A DNA stretch of 64,000 bases from Vreelandella andesensis (GCF_003989795.1 NZ_RZHG01000021.1:62001-126000), one strand, 5' to 3'. Positions 1-10,177 are shown, counted from the first letter of the stretch. Notes: a model not told the origin generated them from the letters alone. Numbers and translations are program-made.

Positions 1-669
1 CTACTAACGGGCACAGCCTTTGTACTCTCGTTGGTACTCGGCATTGTCGCAGGCTCAATGGCGGCGGCTCGGGTTAAAAAACCCTCTGGTTCACTGATTA
101 TGGCGCTTGCGCTGGTGTTCTATGCCACGCCCTTGTTTTGGGTAGCGCTGATGTCCGTGTTGGTGTTTTCCGTTTACCTCGGCTGGCTGCCCGCCTACGG
201 CCTTTACACCGTTGGCGCGGGGTACACTGGCTTTGCGCTTGTGTTGGATATCGCCCAGCACTTGATACTGCCTGCCACGACGTTGGCACTGTTTTTTATG
301 GCGATTTACACCCGCATGACGCGCACCTCAATGCTGGATGCGGCGCAGCAGGACTTCGTCAAAACCGCCCGTGCGAAAGGGCTAAAACCTAGCGTTATTC
401 AGCGTCGGCATATTCTGCGCAATGCCTTACTGCCGATTATCACCCTGGCAGGCCTGCAGGCTGGGCAGATGGTCGGTGGCGCTATTTTGACGGAAACCGT
501 GTTTGCCTGGCCAGGTATTGGGCGACTGATGTTTGAAGCGCTTCAACAGCGTGACTACAACCTGCTGCTGGGTATTTTCTTCTTCTCGGCGGCCTTGGTA
601 ATTGTCTTCAATATTTTTACCGACTTGGTTTATCGCTTGGCTGATCCACGTATCAAGGGGGCCTCATGA
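1..669 (+). CDS. Dipeptide/oligopeptide ABC transporter permease, DppB-type (5' partial)
   Basis: Inner-membrane permease half of a peptide importer. The reading frame is open from the first base, so the N-terminus lies outside the window. The visible 222 residues hold several hydrophobic spans and the cytoplasmic EAA-type loop that docks on the ATPase (around DFVKTARAKGL, with the conserved Gly), followed by the family's C-terminal span and the ending LADPRIKG. The stop overlaps the start of the next permease in an ATGA, so the two are translationally coupled. The family is sure; the substrate (di- or oligopeptide, or a related solute) cannot be read from the permease. Confidence 0.9.
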   Translation, partial: LLTGTAFVLSLVLGIVAGSMAAARVKKPSGSLIMALALVFYATPLFWVALMSVLVFSVYLGWLPAYGLYTVGAGYTGFALVLDIAQHLILPATTLALFFMAIYTRMTRTSMLDAAQQDFVKTARAKGLKPSVIQRRHILRNALLPIITLAGLQAGQMVGGAILTETVFAWPGIGRLMFEALQQRDYNLLLGIFFFSAALVIVFNIFTDLVYRLADPRIKGAS

Positions 670-1499
670 GCTTTTTCGCACGCTTCGCGCAAAACCGTGG
701 TGCCCTGATAGGGCTGATTATTCTACTGCTGATTATTGTGATGGCGATTCTTGCGCCGTTGCTATTTCCTGAGTCCCCCTGGCGCATGGTCCAGCGGCCT
801 TTTTTGCCGCCGCTTTCTCAGGAAGGCTTCCTGCTCGGCACCGACACCATGGGACGCAACGTGGCCGCAGGGTTAATGCATGGCGCCTGGGTATCGCTGC
901 TGATTGGCTTGGTATCCACCAGCGTCGCCCTATTAATTGGTGTGCCGCTGGGGGCGATTGCCGGGTACTACGGAGGGCTGGTTGACGACTTCTTGATGCG
1001 CTTTACCGAGTTTTTTCAAACCATTCCTAACTTTGCCCTGGCGATTGTGCTGGTGGCAATTATGCAACCTAGCATCACGTCGATTGTGCTAGCGATTGCG
1101 CTGGTCAGTTGGCCGCCCGTAGCGCGTTTGGTCCGGGCAGAGTTTATGTCACTGCGCCACCGTGAATACGTTGAAGCGGCTCGCTTAGTCGGCCAAACCA
1201 ACAGCACCATTATCTTGCGTCAAATTTTGCCTAACACGCTGTCGCCAATTATTGTGCTGGCCTCGCTGATGGTGGCTACCGCTATTTTGCTGGAATCGGC
1301 GCTATCGTTTTTAGGCTTAGGCGACCCCAACGTAATGTCCTGGGGCTATATGATTGGCGCAGCGCGTACGGTTATTCGCCAAGCGTGGTGGCTGAGCTTC
1401 TTTCCTGGTGTGGCGATTCTGCTAACCGTCCTCGCGCTTAATCTCGTGGGCGAAGGGCTAGACGACGCATTGAATCCCAAACTGTCCCGCGAGCGCTAG
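666..1499 (+). CDS. Dipeptide/oligopeptide ABC transporter permease, DppC-type
   Basis: Second permease subunit (277 aa) of the same importer, pairing with the DppB-type protein to form the membrane channel. The N-terminus carries the short OppC-type transmembrane segment (residues about 13-32), followed by the GTDTMGRN motif typical of DppC/OppC and the EAA loop YVEAARLVGQ near residue 160. It starts within the ATGA overlap with the upstream gene and ends 9 bases before the ATPase gene, so the three genes form one operon. Full length for the family. Confidence 0.92.
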   Translation: MSFFARFAQNRGALIGLIILLLIIVMAILAPLLFPESPWRMVQRPFLPPLSQEGFLLGTDTMGRNVAAGLMHGAWVSLLIGLVSTSVALLIGVPLGAIAGYYGGLVDDFLMRFTEFFQTIPNFALAIVLVAIMQPSITSIVLAIALVSWPPVARLVRAEFMSLRHREYVEAARLVGQTNSTIILRQILPNTLSPIIVLASLMVATAILLESALSFLGLGDPNVMSWGYMIGAARTVIRQAWWLSFFPGVAILLTVLALNLVGEGLDDALNPKLSRER

Positions 1500-1508
1500 G
1501 AGCCCCTT

Positions 1509-3164
1509 ATGCCTGTCACTACCGATTCTGCAACAGAGCATTCATCTGCTGAAACAGTCCTTAGTATACGCGACTTGAGCGTGGCGCTGCCCAAGGGGGC
1601 CGACCGTGCCCTGGCGGTGGAAGACGTTAGCTACGACGTTAATCGCGGCGAAATCATGTGCGTGGTCGGGGAATCCGGCTCGGGCAAATCGATGGCCGCC
1701 AATACCGTGATGGGCCTGCTACCCAAAGGGGTACATCCCGTTCAAGGTGAGGTTAACTTTCTAGGGCAAAACGTCATCACGTTACCCGAGAAGCAGCATC
1801 GCGCCCTGCGCGGTCTTAAAATCGGCATGATCTTCCAAGAACCCATGACCGCGCTAAACCCGTTAATGCGAGTGGGGGCACAAATCGCGGAGGTGTTTGA
1901 GGCGCATGGCCAGTTAACTCCAAAACAACGTCAAGAACGTGCCTTGGAGCTATTGATTGAAGTCGGTATCCCTCAGCCAGAAAAGGCCATCAGCGCTTAC
2001 CCTTTTGAGCTGTCCGGCGGCCAGCGTCAGCGGGTGATGATCGCCATGGCATTGGCCCTGGAGCCCGTGCTGCTAATTGCCGACGAGCCCACCACGGCGC
2101 TAGATGTGACTACCCAGGCGCAGATCCTCGAGCTTATTCGCGACCTGCAGCGCCGTCGTGGTATGGCCGTGATGTTTATCACCCATGATTTTGGCGTTGT
2201 CGCTGAAGTTGCCAACCGTGTTTGTGTCATGCGCCATGGCAAGATTGTCGAAATCGGCGAAGCAAAAGACGTGTTGGAAAATCCACAAAACCCTTACACA
2301 AAAGCGCTGATTGCTGCCATTCCCAGCAATGCCGTGCCGCCCCACCGCGAGACAAGCCAAGTCGCGCCGCTGCTAGAGATCAAACAGCTTAATAAAGTTT
2401 TTCGTTCACGCGGGGGCTGGTTTAAGTCGGCTCGGGAAGTCCGCGCGCTGGATGATATTTCGCTGACATTGGCGCGTGGCGAAACCATGGGCATTGTTGG
2501 CGAGTCAGGGTCAGGAAAATCTACCCTTGGTCGTTGTGTAGTGCGCCTTGAGCACCCGGACAGCGGCGAGCTATTGCTGGATGGTGTTAATCTTTCACAG
2601 CTTAAAGGCGATGCTTTGCGACGCGAACGCCATCGCGTTCAGATGATTTTTCAGGACCCCTACGCCTCGCTCAACCCGCGGACTCGGGTGGGCATGGCTA
2701 TTGCTCAAGGGCCTATGGCCAATGGCACACCCAAAGCCGCTGCACTGAAACAGGCGGGAGAACTGCTTGATCTAGTCGGCCTTGGCGCAAGCGCCGTGGA
2801 ACGCTTCCCCCATGAATTTTCCGGCGGACAACGTCAGCGAATTGGTATTGCCCGTGCATTGGCGCTAAACCCTGAACTGATTGTGGCGGATGAAGCGGTC
2901 TCAGCCCTGGATGTGTCTATTCAAGCCCAGGTACTAGAGCTGCTTGAAGAACTGAAACAGCGGCTTTCGCTGTCACTGCTATTTATTACCCACGATCTGC
3001 GGGTAGCGGCGCAAATTTGCGACCGAATTGTGGTGATGCAGCATGGACGTATTGTTGAGCAAGGCAGCGCTGAGCAAATATTCCTTCACCCGAAAGAGGC
3101 CTATACCCAGTCGCTTCTTGATGCGATTCCCGGCCGTCAAGCGCCGGTGGCCGCTACCGCCTAA
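1509..3164 (+). CDS. Fused dipeptide ABC transporter ATPase (DppD-DppF type)
   Basis: A single 551-residue polypeptide carrying two complete nucleotide-binding domains, which are separate proteins (DppD and DppF) in many bacteria. The first domain has Walker A GESGSGKS near residue 54, signature LSGGQRQR near 167 and Walker B ending ADEPTTALD near 190. The second has GESGSGKS near 330, FSGGQRQR near 436 and ADEAVSALD near 460. Each domain carries the OppD/F C-terminal extension (the NPYTKAL-type segment after the first). The start has an AGGAG ribosome site 7 bases upstream. It powers the two permeases upstream; the periplasmic binding protein is presumably before the window. Confidence 0.93.
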   Translation: MPVTTDSATEHSSAETVLSIRDLSVALPKGADRALAVEDVSYDVNRGEIMCVVGESGSGKSMAANTVMGLLPKGVHPVQGEVNFLGQNVITLPEKQHRALRGLKIGMIFQEPMTALNPLMRVGAQIAEVFEAHGQLTPKQRQERALELLIEVGIPQPEKAISAYPFELSGGQRQRVMIAMALALEPVLLIADEPTTALDVTTQAQILELIRDLQRRRGMAVMFITHDFGVVAEVANRVCVMRHGKIVEIGEAKDVLENPQNPYTKALIAAIPSNAVPPHRETSQVAPLLEIKQLNKVFRSRGGWFKSAREVRALDDISLTLARGETMGIVGESGSGKSTLGRCVVRLEHPDSGELLLDGVNLSQLKGDALRRERHRVQMIFQDPYASLNPRTRVGMAIAQGPMANGTPKAAALKQAGELLDLVGLGASAVERFPHEFSGGQRQRIGIARALALNPELIVADEAVSALDVSIQAQVLELLEELKQRLSLSLLFITHDLRVAAQICDRIVVMQHGRIVEQGSAEQIFLHPKEAYTQSLLDAIPGRQAPVAATA

Positions 3165-3198
3165 TGACAAGCGTTAACCTCTTTATTAAGGAACACAC

Positions 3199-4581
3199 AT
3201 GCAGATAACCCTGGAGGCGCTGCGCGCACTTGTTGGTTCAGCCCACGTGCTGACGGGCGATGATGTTACAAGCCGCCGCGTTGACTGGATGACCGGAGCG
3301 CCCTGCCAAGCGGGAGCGATTGTGCGCCCGGCAGACACCGAACAATTAGCGGCTGTTATGCAGGCATGCCACGCGGTTAAGCAGCCAGTGGTTACCCACG
3401 GTGGCTTAACCGGGTTAGTCCATGGCGCTGACGCTAGTCCAGAAGAGCTAGTGATTTCTCTAGAGCGCATGACCGCTATCGAAGAGATTGACCATGTGGG
3501 CGGCACGATAACGGTACAAGCAGGCGTGCCACTTCAGCGAGTGCAGGAAGCCGCTAATGAGGTAGGAATGCAGTTTCCGTTGGATCTTGGTGCCCGTGGA
3601 AGCTGTACGATTGGCGGTAATATCGCGACCAATGCTGGCGGTGTCCGAGTCATTCGCTACGGCATGATGCGCCAGCAAGTACTCGGGCTTGAAGCAGTGA
3701 TGGCCGACGGGCGTGTTGTCAGTTCCATGAACCGGATGCTGAAAAACAATGCAGGGTTTGATTTAAAGCAGCTATTTATTGGCAGTGAAGGCACCCTGGG
3801 GATTGTTACCCGCGCCGTTCTGCGGCTTCAACCGCCGACACCCAGCGAGCAAACGGCGCTGGTTGCTTGCCACTCGTTTGATGCGCTAACCGGGCTGTTG
3901 AGCTACATGGGTAAAGCGCTCGGGGGTGGCCTGGGTGCTTTTGAAGTGATGTGGCAAAACCACTACCGCCTGCTCACCGAAACACTGGCTAGGCACACGC
4001 CTCCTATTCCACCAGAACACCCTTTTTATGTGATTATCGAGTCGCTGGGCAGTGATGAAACTCACCATGCAGTTCAGTTCCGAGAAGCGCTTGAAAAGGC
4101 ATTGGAACAAGAATTGATTGTCGATGCGGTGATTGCCCAGTCAAGCGCTCAACGCGAGGGTCTCTGGGCGATACGTGAAGATATTGAAGGACTCATCAAA
4201 GGGCTTGCGCCCATCTTTACCTTTGATGTCAGCCTGCCCATTGCCGATATGCAGCGCTATACCGATGCGTTAGAAAAGCAGCTGATTCAGCGCTGGCCAG
4301 ACGGGCGCCTGGTGGTATTTGGCCATCTTGGCGACGGCAACCTGCATATTTCCGTTAGCGTAGGCAGCAGCGCGCCTGAAGAGCGCCACGCGGTAGAAGC
4401 GCTGGTTTACGCGCCCCTTACAGCGCTAGGCGGCTCTGTTTCAGCAGAGCATGGCATTGGTTTGGAAAAGCGTCCCTGGCTAAGCACCTGCCGCTCTGAG
4501 GCGGAAATCGAATTAATGCACACACTGAAGCAGGCGTTTGACCCGCACCAGCTGCTTAACCGCGGTAAAATTTTGAGCTAA
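3199..4581 (+). CDS. FAD-linked 2-hydroxyacid dehydrogenase (GlcD / D-2-hydroxyglutarate dehydrogenase family)
   Basis: FAD-dependent oxidase/dehydrogenase of the VAO/GlcD family (460 aa) that oxidises a D-2-hydroxyacid to a 2-oxoacid. The N-terminal FAD_binding_4 domain shows the nucleotide-binding strings GGLTGLVHGA (residues about 74-83), GGNIATNAGG and IGSEGTLGIVT. The C-terminal FAD-oxidase domain carries GHLGDGNLH and SAEHGIGLEKR, the conserved metal/substrate segment of the D-lactate and D-2-hydroxyglutarate subfamily. The start is preceded by AAGGA. It lies 34 bases after the peptide ATPase and 41 before an aminotransferase, which suggests breakdown of imported amino-acid-like compounds. 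The exact substrate is not known. Confidence 0.85.
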   Translation: MQITLEALRALVGSAHVLTGDDVTSRRVDWMTGAPCQAGAIVRPADTEQLAAVMQACHAVKQPVVTHGGLTGLVHGADASPEELVISLERMTAIEEIDHVGGTITVQAGVPLQRVQEAANEVGMQFPLDLGARGSCTIGGNIATNAGGVRVIRYGMMRQQVLGLEAVMADGRVVSSMNRMLKNNAGFDLKQLFIGSEGTLGIVTRAVLRLQPPTPSEQTALVACHSFDALTGLLSYMGKALGGGLGAFEVMWQNHYRLLTETLARHTPPIPPEHPFYVIIESLGSDETHHAVQFREALEKALEQELIVDAVIAQSSAQREGLWAIREDIEGLIKGLAPIFTFDVSLPIADMQRYTDALEKQLIQRWPDGRLVVFGHLGDGNLHISVSVGSSAPEERHAVEALVYAPLTALGGSVSAEHGIGLEKRPWLSTCRSEAEIELMHTLKQAFDPHQLLNRGKILS

Positions 4582-4622
4582 CAAACTTTTCACTATTTTA
4601 TTTGATTTTCTAGGACACCAAT

Positions 4623-5732
4623 ATGCCCTCCTATCCCGATCATCTTAACGGTGAAGGCCCCCTTAATCCGTTTCCTGGAATTAAAGTATTGGAGCGCCGC
4701 ATTGGCCGCGAGATCCCTCATCGATTGGGCTCTAATGAAGGGTTGGACATGCCCCACCGTGCGCTGCGCGAGCATTTTGGCGACGCCGTTGCCGAACATG
4801 TTTATTGCTACGGTGATGCGGAGGCCCTCGGCGTGCGCCAGCGGCTAAGCGCTCAGCAGGGTATTCCGCTTGATCACATACTGGTCGATGCCGGTGCCGA
4901 CAGCCTGATTGCCTTAGCACTGCGCACCACCTGCACAGCGGGCGACACAGTTGTTAGCACAGCAGGCACTTACCCCACCTTTGGTTACTTTGCGAAAGGC
5001 CAGGGTTGCCACTTAGTGGAACCTAGCTACGTTGAAGCCCCAGGCTTGCTTGCCCCTGACCTAGAAGCGTTAGCAGCGGCCGCGCACCAGGAAAATGCCC
5101 AGCTGGTTTATTTAGCCAATCCGGATAACCCCAGCGGCCATCTGCATAGCGACAGTGACATTCTCAAGCTACGTGATGCACTGCCAGACACCTGCTGGCT
5201 ACTGCTGGATGAGGCCTATGGCGATTTTCGTGATGACGCCAACAGTGAGTTCGCCGCCAAAGCACTGCCTGGTGTTATTCGCCTGCGCACGCTGTCAAAA
5301 GCCCACGGTTTAGCAGGCTTGCGCATTGGCTATGCAATTGCTGACCCTGACGTGCTCGCATTAATGATGAAGGTACGTATTCACTACGCGGTCTCTACTT
5401 TCACCCAGGCTGCTGCAGAAGTGGTGCTCGATCACCCAGACGAAGTACACCAACACATTGCGCAAGTGAAAGCGCGACGGGAACAGTTAGCCGCTCATTT
5501 CCAAGCACTGGGCGCCGACGTACTGCCTAGCGCTACCAACTTTATCGGTATTCGCTTACCCAGTGCCGAACTGGCCGAGCGCGTGAACCGCGAACTCTTG
5601 GAAGCCGGCAGATTAATCGCTCGCCCCGCACACCCGGCGCTTGGCCATGTATTACGCATTACCGCCGTCGCGGACGCCCTGGAACCAGGGCAGCTGGCGA
5701 TTCTTGAGCAGGCCATTAAAGAGAATGCCTGA
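4623..5732 (+). CDS. Histidinol-phosphate-aminotransferase-like PLP enzyme
   Basis: Class I/II aminotransferase of the HisC-like family, 369 aa. The PLP-binding lysine is in RTLSKAHGLAGLRIGY (about residues 222-237), the Asp that contacts the pyridine nitrogen is in LLLDEAYGDF, and NPDNPSG is the usual substrate/cofactor loop. The position after a peptide importer and an FAD dehydrogenase, away from other his genes, argues for a catabolic or side role rather than histidine synthesis, although activity on histidinol phosphate cannot be excluded. It ends in a hairpin terminator. Confidence 0.8.
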   Translation: MPSYPDHLNGEGPLNPFPGIKVLERRIGREIPHRLGSNEGLDMPHRALREHFGDAVAEHVYCYGDAEALGVRQRLSAQQGIPLDHILVDAGADSLIALALRTTCTAGDTVVSTAGTYPTFGYFAKGQGCHLVEPSYVEAPGLLAPDLEALAAAAHQENAQLVYLANPDNPSGHLHSDSDILKLRDALPDTCWLLLDEAYGDFRDDANSEFAAKALPGVIRLRTLSKAHGLAGLRIGYAIADPDVLALMMKVRIHYAVSTFTQAAAEVVLDHPDEVHQHIAQVKARREQLAAHFQALGADVLPSATNFIGIRLPSAELAERVNRELLEAGRLIARPAHPALGHVLRITAVADALEPGQLAILEQAIKENA

Positions 5733-5760
5733 CAGCCAGTAGAGGCAGTCAGGCATTATT
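5724..5760 (+). terminator. Rho-independent terminator between convergent genes
   Basis: An inverted repeat AATGCCTGAC / GTCAGGCATT separated by 14 bases and followed by a short T-rich run. It overlaps the last codons of the HisC-like gene. The convergent - strand aminotransferase ends 30 bases further on, so the hairpin may stop both transcripts. Confidence 0.6.
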
Positions 5761-5789
5761 CAAGCACTGGCTAATAGCGAACAAAGAAC

Positions 5790-6746
5790 CTAGACGGGCG
5801 TTAACCAGTGTTTGAACGCAGCCAGCTCGCCTCGCACTGCTTGGCGATACAAGCGCTGCAAACGCGCCGTCACGCTGTCATCAGGAATCGGCGCATCAAC
5901 AGCTGGCGCGCCCGCTCTTACCCCAATGCGGCGGCCATCCAGCTCACGCAGAGGCAGGATTTCTGCCGCAGTACCGGTTAAGAACGCTTCATCGGCGGTA
6001 TATAACTCATCGCGAGTGATGCGTCGCTCGCGCACTTCAATGCCTAGGGCCTCGCGGGCCAACTGAATCACGCTGTCGCGGGTGATACCCTGCAGGCAGG
6101 AAGTCACTTCTGGGGTGTGCAGCACGCCGTCTCGCAATAAGAAAACATTGGCAGCGGATGCTTCAGCCACATAACCTTCCGGATCAAGCATGATGGTTTC
6201 ATCAAACCCTGCTTTCACAGCGGTATTCAGCGCCAGCATCGAGTTCACATAATGGCCGCTGGTCTTGGCACGGCACAGGCTGATATTAACATGATGGCGC
6301 GCCCAAGAAGACGTTAGCGCACGTAACCCACAGCGGGTTGCCTGCGGCGACAAATACGGCCCAAGATCCCAGGCAGCAATCATCACATGGGTGCTTAGCC
6401 CCTTGGCTCGTAGGCCAAGACCTTCCGCACCAAGAAAAACCGTTGGCTTGAGATAGGCGTTAGTCAGCTGATTTTTAAGCAGGCACGCCTGCTGTGCCTC
6501 GATGAGCGCCTCTTCACTGAAATCAATCGGAATATCTAAGGAGTGAGCGCTCTCGGCTAAGCGGCGGGTATGCTCAGCAACTCGAAACAGCGCCGTCCCC
6601 TGCTCCCCTTCATAGGCGCGTACACCTTCAAAGCAGCCCATTCCGTAGTGCAGCGTATGGGTAAATACATGAACCTTGGCCTCACGCCAGACTAACCATT
6701 CGCCATCCTGCCAAATCCAACCATCACGATCATAAAGCGGTGTCAT
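5790..6746 (-). CDS. Branched-chain-type (class IV) aminotransferase
   Basis: Fold-type IV PLP aminotransferase of the IlvE group, 318 aa. It opens with the family's WxxG...WxDG-like start, places the catalytic Lys in CRAKTSGHYVNS, and has the EASAANVF segment that corresponds to the EG/ENLF cofactor loop. The chosen ATG overlaps the TGA of the upstream deacetylase gene (ATGA); a GTG 18 bases earlier is in frame but less likely. It is last in the - strand run TRAP transporter - two amidohydrolases - aminotransferase, so it probably transaminates the amine or amino acid released by those enzymes. A role in Ile/Leu/Val synthesis is the other possibility. Confidence 0.82.
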   Translation of the reverse strand: MTPLYDRDGWIWQDGEWLVWREAKVHVFTHTLHYGMGCFEGVRAYEGEQGTALFRVAEHTRRLAESAHSLDIPIDFSEEALIEAQQACLLKNQLTNAYLKPTVFLGAEGLGLRAKGLSTHVMIAAWDLGPYLSPQATRCGLRALTSSWARHHVNISLCRAKTSGHYVNSMLALNTAVKAGFDETIMLDPEGYVAEASAANVFLLRDGVLHTPEVTSCLQGITRDSVIQLAREALGIEVRERRITRDELYTADEAFLTGTAAEILPLRELDGRRIGVRAGAPAVDAPIPDDSVTARLQRLYRQAVRGELAAFKHWLTPV

Positions 6747-7849
6747 TGCGTGCGTTGCTCCCACTGTTGGCGCCAGCCGTCGATAAGCGCTTGCTGGTGC
6801 GGTTGTAAGGCTTGGTATCCCCAGGAAGCAATTTCTTCGTTTTGCGGGTCGGGAACCCGAATGGTGCTATCCGCCAAGGTCTGAATAACGCCATGCCCGC
6901 ATAACGGCACATAGCCTTCTGAGTAGCCGCCTTCATGCACAAAGACCAGTTTTCCCTGGCAGCAACGTGTAGCAAGTGCTTTTAGCTGTGCGGTCATGTC
7001 AGCAAACGCAGCACTGTTGAGCAGCATCTTGCCCAGCGGATCTTTTGCACAGGCATCATAGCCACAGGCCACTACAATTACGTCTGGGTTAAAGGCTTCC
7101 AGCGCTGGTAACACCAGCGACTCCATCGCATAGCGATAAGCGCCCAGGCCACAGCCCGGCGGCAATGGTAGGTTGAGATTCGCGCCAAGCCCTTCGCCTT
7201 CTCCCTGTTCTTCAAAACTACCGGTGTCGAGGGGATAGTTAGCAGCTTGGTGAACTGAGATGGTGAATACCTCAGACTCGGCATAGAACGCCGACTGTTG
7301 GCTATTACCGTGATGCACATCCCAATCAAGAATCGCCACCCGCTTCACTTGCCCCAACGCCCGGGCACGCATCACAGCAACCGGGATATTAGCCAGCAAA
7401 CAGAAACCGCGGCCCTGATCCGCCTCGGCGTGATGCCCCGGCGGGCGACAAAGCGCATAAGCGTTATTTACATGCCCTAACACCACGTCCTCAACCGCAG
7501 CGACAGCAAGCCCTGCTGAGTGTCGTGCGGCAGCCCAACTGCCAGGGGTGAAGGGCGCACAGTCACCGCCATTGCCGCCGCCACGCGCATCGGCTTCCGC
7601 AAGCATTTGCAAGTAACGAGGGGTGTGAAAGCGCAGCAGATCTTCTTGAGTAACGGCGGGCGGTTTAACCACCCTCAGTTCATCTATCAGGCCACTGACC
7701 TCAAGAAGGTTTTTCAACCGCCGTTTACTTTCTGGGCTTTCCGACGCTGGCTGCGGCTGCAGAAATTCACCAGGCGCGGAGAAAACACCAATCGCCCCCT
7801 GGTCGTGCCAAAAGCAGCGTTCGTGCCAGTAAAATCCTGTGTTGCTCAT
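6743..7849 (-). CDS. Histone-deacetylase-family zinc amidohydrolase (class II HDAC-like)
   Basis: 368-aa arginase/deacetylase-fold enzyme expected to cleave an N-acetyl or N-acyl amide using one zinc ion. Visible signatures are CRPPGHHAEAD (the catalytic tandem histidines), LDWDVHHGN (zinc Asp and His) and CGYDACAKDPLGK (second zinc Asp). It starts immediately after the stop of a second deacetylase-fold gene (TGA-ATG) and overlaps the aminotransferase gene downstream. The bacterial family includes acetylpolyamine, acetoin-utilisation-like and acylamide hydrolases; the sequence alone does not settle the substrate. Confidence 0.85.
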   Translation of the reverse strand: MSNTGFYWHERCFWHDQGAIGVFSAPGEFLQPQPASESPESKRRLKNLLEVSGLIDELRVVKPPAVTQEDLLRFHTPRYLQMLAEADARGGGNGGDCAPFTPGSWAAARHSAGLAVAAVEDVVLGHVNNAYALCRPPGHHAEADQGRGFCLLANIPVAVMRARALGQVKRVAILDWDVHHGNSQQSAFYAESEVFTISVHQAANYPLDTGSFEEQGEGEGLGANLNLPLPPGCGLGAYRYAMESLVLPALEAFNPDVIVVACGYDACAKDPLGKMLLNSAAFADMTAQLKALATRCCQGKLVFVHEGGYSEGYVPLCGHGVIQTLADSTIRVPDPQNEEIASWGYQALQPHQQALIDGWRQQWEQRTQ

Positions 7850-8884
7850 TCAGCCTCTCTGATAGCCGCGCATAAAGGCAGCAAGGTTGGCGCTTAGATG
7901 CTCGGTCGGATAACCGCCTTCCTGAATTACCACGGTGGGCTGCGATAACGCACTTAGCTGCTCGCCCAGCGCCACAAAGGTTTCCGTTTCCACACTGAAC
8001 CCAGCCAGCGGATCATCCTTGTGAACATCCAGCCCCAAAGACACCACGACCGCCTCGGGCTGATAACGGTTGAGCTGCTCAATCAGCGCGGCCACGGCAG
8101 CAAGATAGGCGTCTCCATCACTACCCAGTGGCAGCGGCAGATTGACGTTGGCGCCTTCGCCCTCTTCGCTACCCGTTTCGTCATCGCCACCCCAGAAGAA
8201 GGGGTAAAAAACACTCGGGTCAACGTGTACCGAACCGGTCCATACATCACCCCGGGAGTAGAAAATATCCTGAGTGCCGTTACCGTGATGAAGGTCCACG
8301 TCAATGATCGCTACGTTGGCAAATTTTTCGCGCAGCACGCTGGCAGCCAAGGCAGCGTTATTCAGCAAACAGAACCCGCCCGCGTTATCCGGCCCCGCGT
8401 GATGCCCAGGTGGTCGACACAGGGCATAAGCCCGTGACGCCCCGCTCATTACTTCCTCAGTCGCGGCCACGGCGCTAGACGCCGAGGCCAGCGCCCCCTG
8501 AAAGCTAGTGCCACTTATCGGGCAAGCCATATCGTGCAAGTGCCACCCCGCTTGACCAATCGGGTGCTCCGGATAGTGGCGCGCACCGCCGCAAGGGTGA
8601 ACGTTAGGCGCCACCAGTGCCGCTGCGTTAGGCAGCGTCTGCCAACGCTCATAAATCGTTTCCAAAAAACGTAAATAGCGCGGCGTATGAATCTGTTCAA
8701 GACGTTTACGCAGCATCGGCGAGTCGGTTTCACTAGGCGCGGTCAGGCTCAAACCAGCCGCCGTCAGCCCCTTGCTAAGCAGCTCGGCACGTACCGGCCC
8801 TTCTGGTGAAGGAGCCGGCTGGCCGCGCAGCAGAAAGGTGGGGGGCGCATGGTAATCCTGGTCAGGATGGTAAAAGCACTTCAT
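7850..8884 (-). CDS. Acetylpolyamine-amidohydrolase-like deacetylase
   Basis: 344-aa deacetylase-fold enzyme resembling acetylpolyamine amidohydrolases: it begins MKCFYHPDQDYH, the start style of that subgroup, and carries CRPPGHHAGPDNAGG, DVDLHHGNGTQD and SLGLDVHKDDPLAGF. The HKDDP segment is characteristic of the polyamine-specific branch. A TTG 9 bases upstream extends the frame, but the ATG fits the family start. It follows the TRAP permease by 18 bases and precedes a divergent paralogue directly, which points to joint processing of an imported acetylated amine. Exact specificity is inferred. Confidence 0.82.
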   Translation of the reverse strand: MKCFYHPDQDYHAPPTFLLRGQPAPSPEGPVRAELLSKGLTAAGLSLTAPSETDSPMLRKRLEQIHTPRYLRFLETIYERWQTLPNAAALVAPNVHPCGGARHYPEHPIGQAGWHLHDMACPISGTSFQGALASASSAVAATEEVMSGASRAYALCRPPGHHAGPDNAGGFCLLNNAALAASVLREKFANVAIIDVDLHHGNGTQDIFYSRGDVWTGSVHVDPSVFYPFFWGGDDETGSEEGEGANVNLPLPLGSDGDAYLAAVAALIEQLNRYQPEAVVVSLGLDVHKDDPLAGFSVETETFVALGEQLSALSQPTVVIQEGGYPTEHLSANLAAFMRGYQRG

Positions 8885-8902
8885 GTGTCGCAATCTGCCT
8901 TT

Positions 8903-10177
8903 TTAAAGTAGTGAAGGAACCCAGGTAGAGAGCGCTGGAAACGCCGCTAACAGCACAATAACGCCAATAAACGCCACATAAAATGGCAGTGATGCCACAA
9001 TTGCCCGTTCATAGGGCACTTCGGCTATTCGGGCGGCGGTCATCAGCGTCATCCCCACAGGGGGCGTCACATTAGAGACGTTAAGCACGACAATCATCAA
9101 AATGGCGAAGTGCAACGGGTCAAAACCAAGCTGAATCATGGCGGGCACAAGCACAGGCGCTACCACTACTAGCGCAGGTAGCACATCCATTACGGTACCA
9201 ATCACCAGCAGTAGCAAGCACACCATCATTAGCTGCAAAAAAGCGGCATCGCTGAACGTGGTAATCAGCCCAGCGGCGTCTCTGGCAATCCCTGAGCGCG
9301 TTACAAACCAACCCAATACCGCCGAGGTGGCAAGTAAGAAAAACACGACGCCTGAAAAACGCACTGTCACCACCAGCGCATCCCAAATTTTTCGCCACGT
9401 CAGATTCCGGTAAAACACCACGCCAATCACGATGGCATACACTGCCGCAAACCCAGAGGCTTCGGTAATGGTGGTTAAGCCCGACAAAATACCGCCCAAG
9501 ATAATCAGCGGCACCACCATGGCAGGCAGCGCAACAACAAACGACATCAGCGCTACTTTAAGCGGTGTTGGCGCTTGTTTGGGATAGCCCCGCTTCCAGG
9601 CTAGGAAAAAACTCACGCAGAGCAGCGCCAGCGCCATGAGCAACCCAGGAATAATGCCGCCTGCGAATAAATCAATGACCGAGATATCGCGCAGCAGCGT
9701 TGCATAGACCACCATCACCACACTGGGGGGAATAATTGGCCCAATAATCGATGAACACGCGGTTACCGCTGCCGCATATTCAGCGTCGTAGCCCTGCTTT
9801 TTCATTTCGGGAATCATGATTTTGCCGATCGCCACGGTGTCGGTAACCGCCGCGCCGGTTAACCCGGCAAAAAACACCGATACCGAAATATTGACGTGGG
9901 AAAGAGCACCCCGAACACGACCAAACAACGAATTATTAAACGCAATCAGCTTGTGCGTTAGCCCGCCCTGGTTCATCAGCTCGGCGGTAAAAATAAAGTA
10001 GGGCACGGCAATCAGCAAAAAGCCTGAAACCCCTGAAAACATTCGGTCGGCAATAATGCCCAGCATGCGTTCGCCGCCTAAGGCAAAACCGCCTGCCAAC
10101 CCGGACATTGCCATGACGATGGCCACCGGCGCACCAATAAATAGTAACAGCACAAATACCACAATTGCCGGTGTCAT
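8903..10177 (-). CDS. TRAP transporter large permease (DctM-type)
   Basis: 424-residue polytopic inner-membrane protein forming the transport channel of a tripartite ATP-independent periplasmic (TRAP) importer driven by an ion gradient, commonly Na+ in halophiles. The family strings GLTGAAVTDTVAIG and the IGPIIPPSVVMVVYA loop are visible, with about twelve hydrophobic spans and a second TPPVGMTLM re-entrant-type segment near the C-terminus. The start overlaps the stop of the small permease gene (ATGA). Confidence 0.93.
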   Translation of the reverse strand: MTPAIVVFVLLLFIGAPVAIVMAMSGLAGGFALGGERMLGIIADRMFSGVSGFLLIAVPYFIFTAELMNQGGLTHKLIAFNNSLFGRVRGALSHVNISVSVFFAGLTGAAVTDTVAIGKIMIPEMKKQGYDAEYAAAVTACSSIIGPIIPPSVVMVVYATLLRDISVIDLFAGGIIPGLLMALALLCVSFFLAWKRGYPKQAPTPLKVALMSFVVALPAMVVPLIILGGILSGLTTITEASGFAAVYAIVIGVVFYRNLTWRKIWDALVVTVRFSGVVFFLLATSAVLGWFVTRSGIARDAAGLITTFSDAAFLQLMMVCLLLLVIGTVMDVLPALVVVAPVLVPAMIQLGFDPLHFAILMIVVLNVSNVTPPVGMTLMTAARIAEVPYERAIVASLPFYVAFIGVIVLLAAFPALSTWVPSLL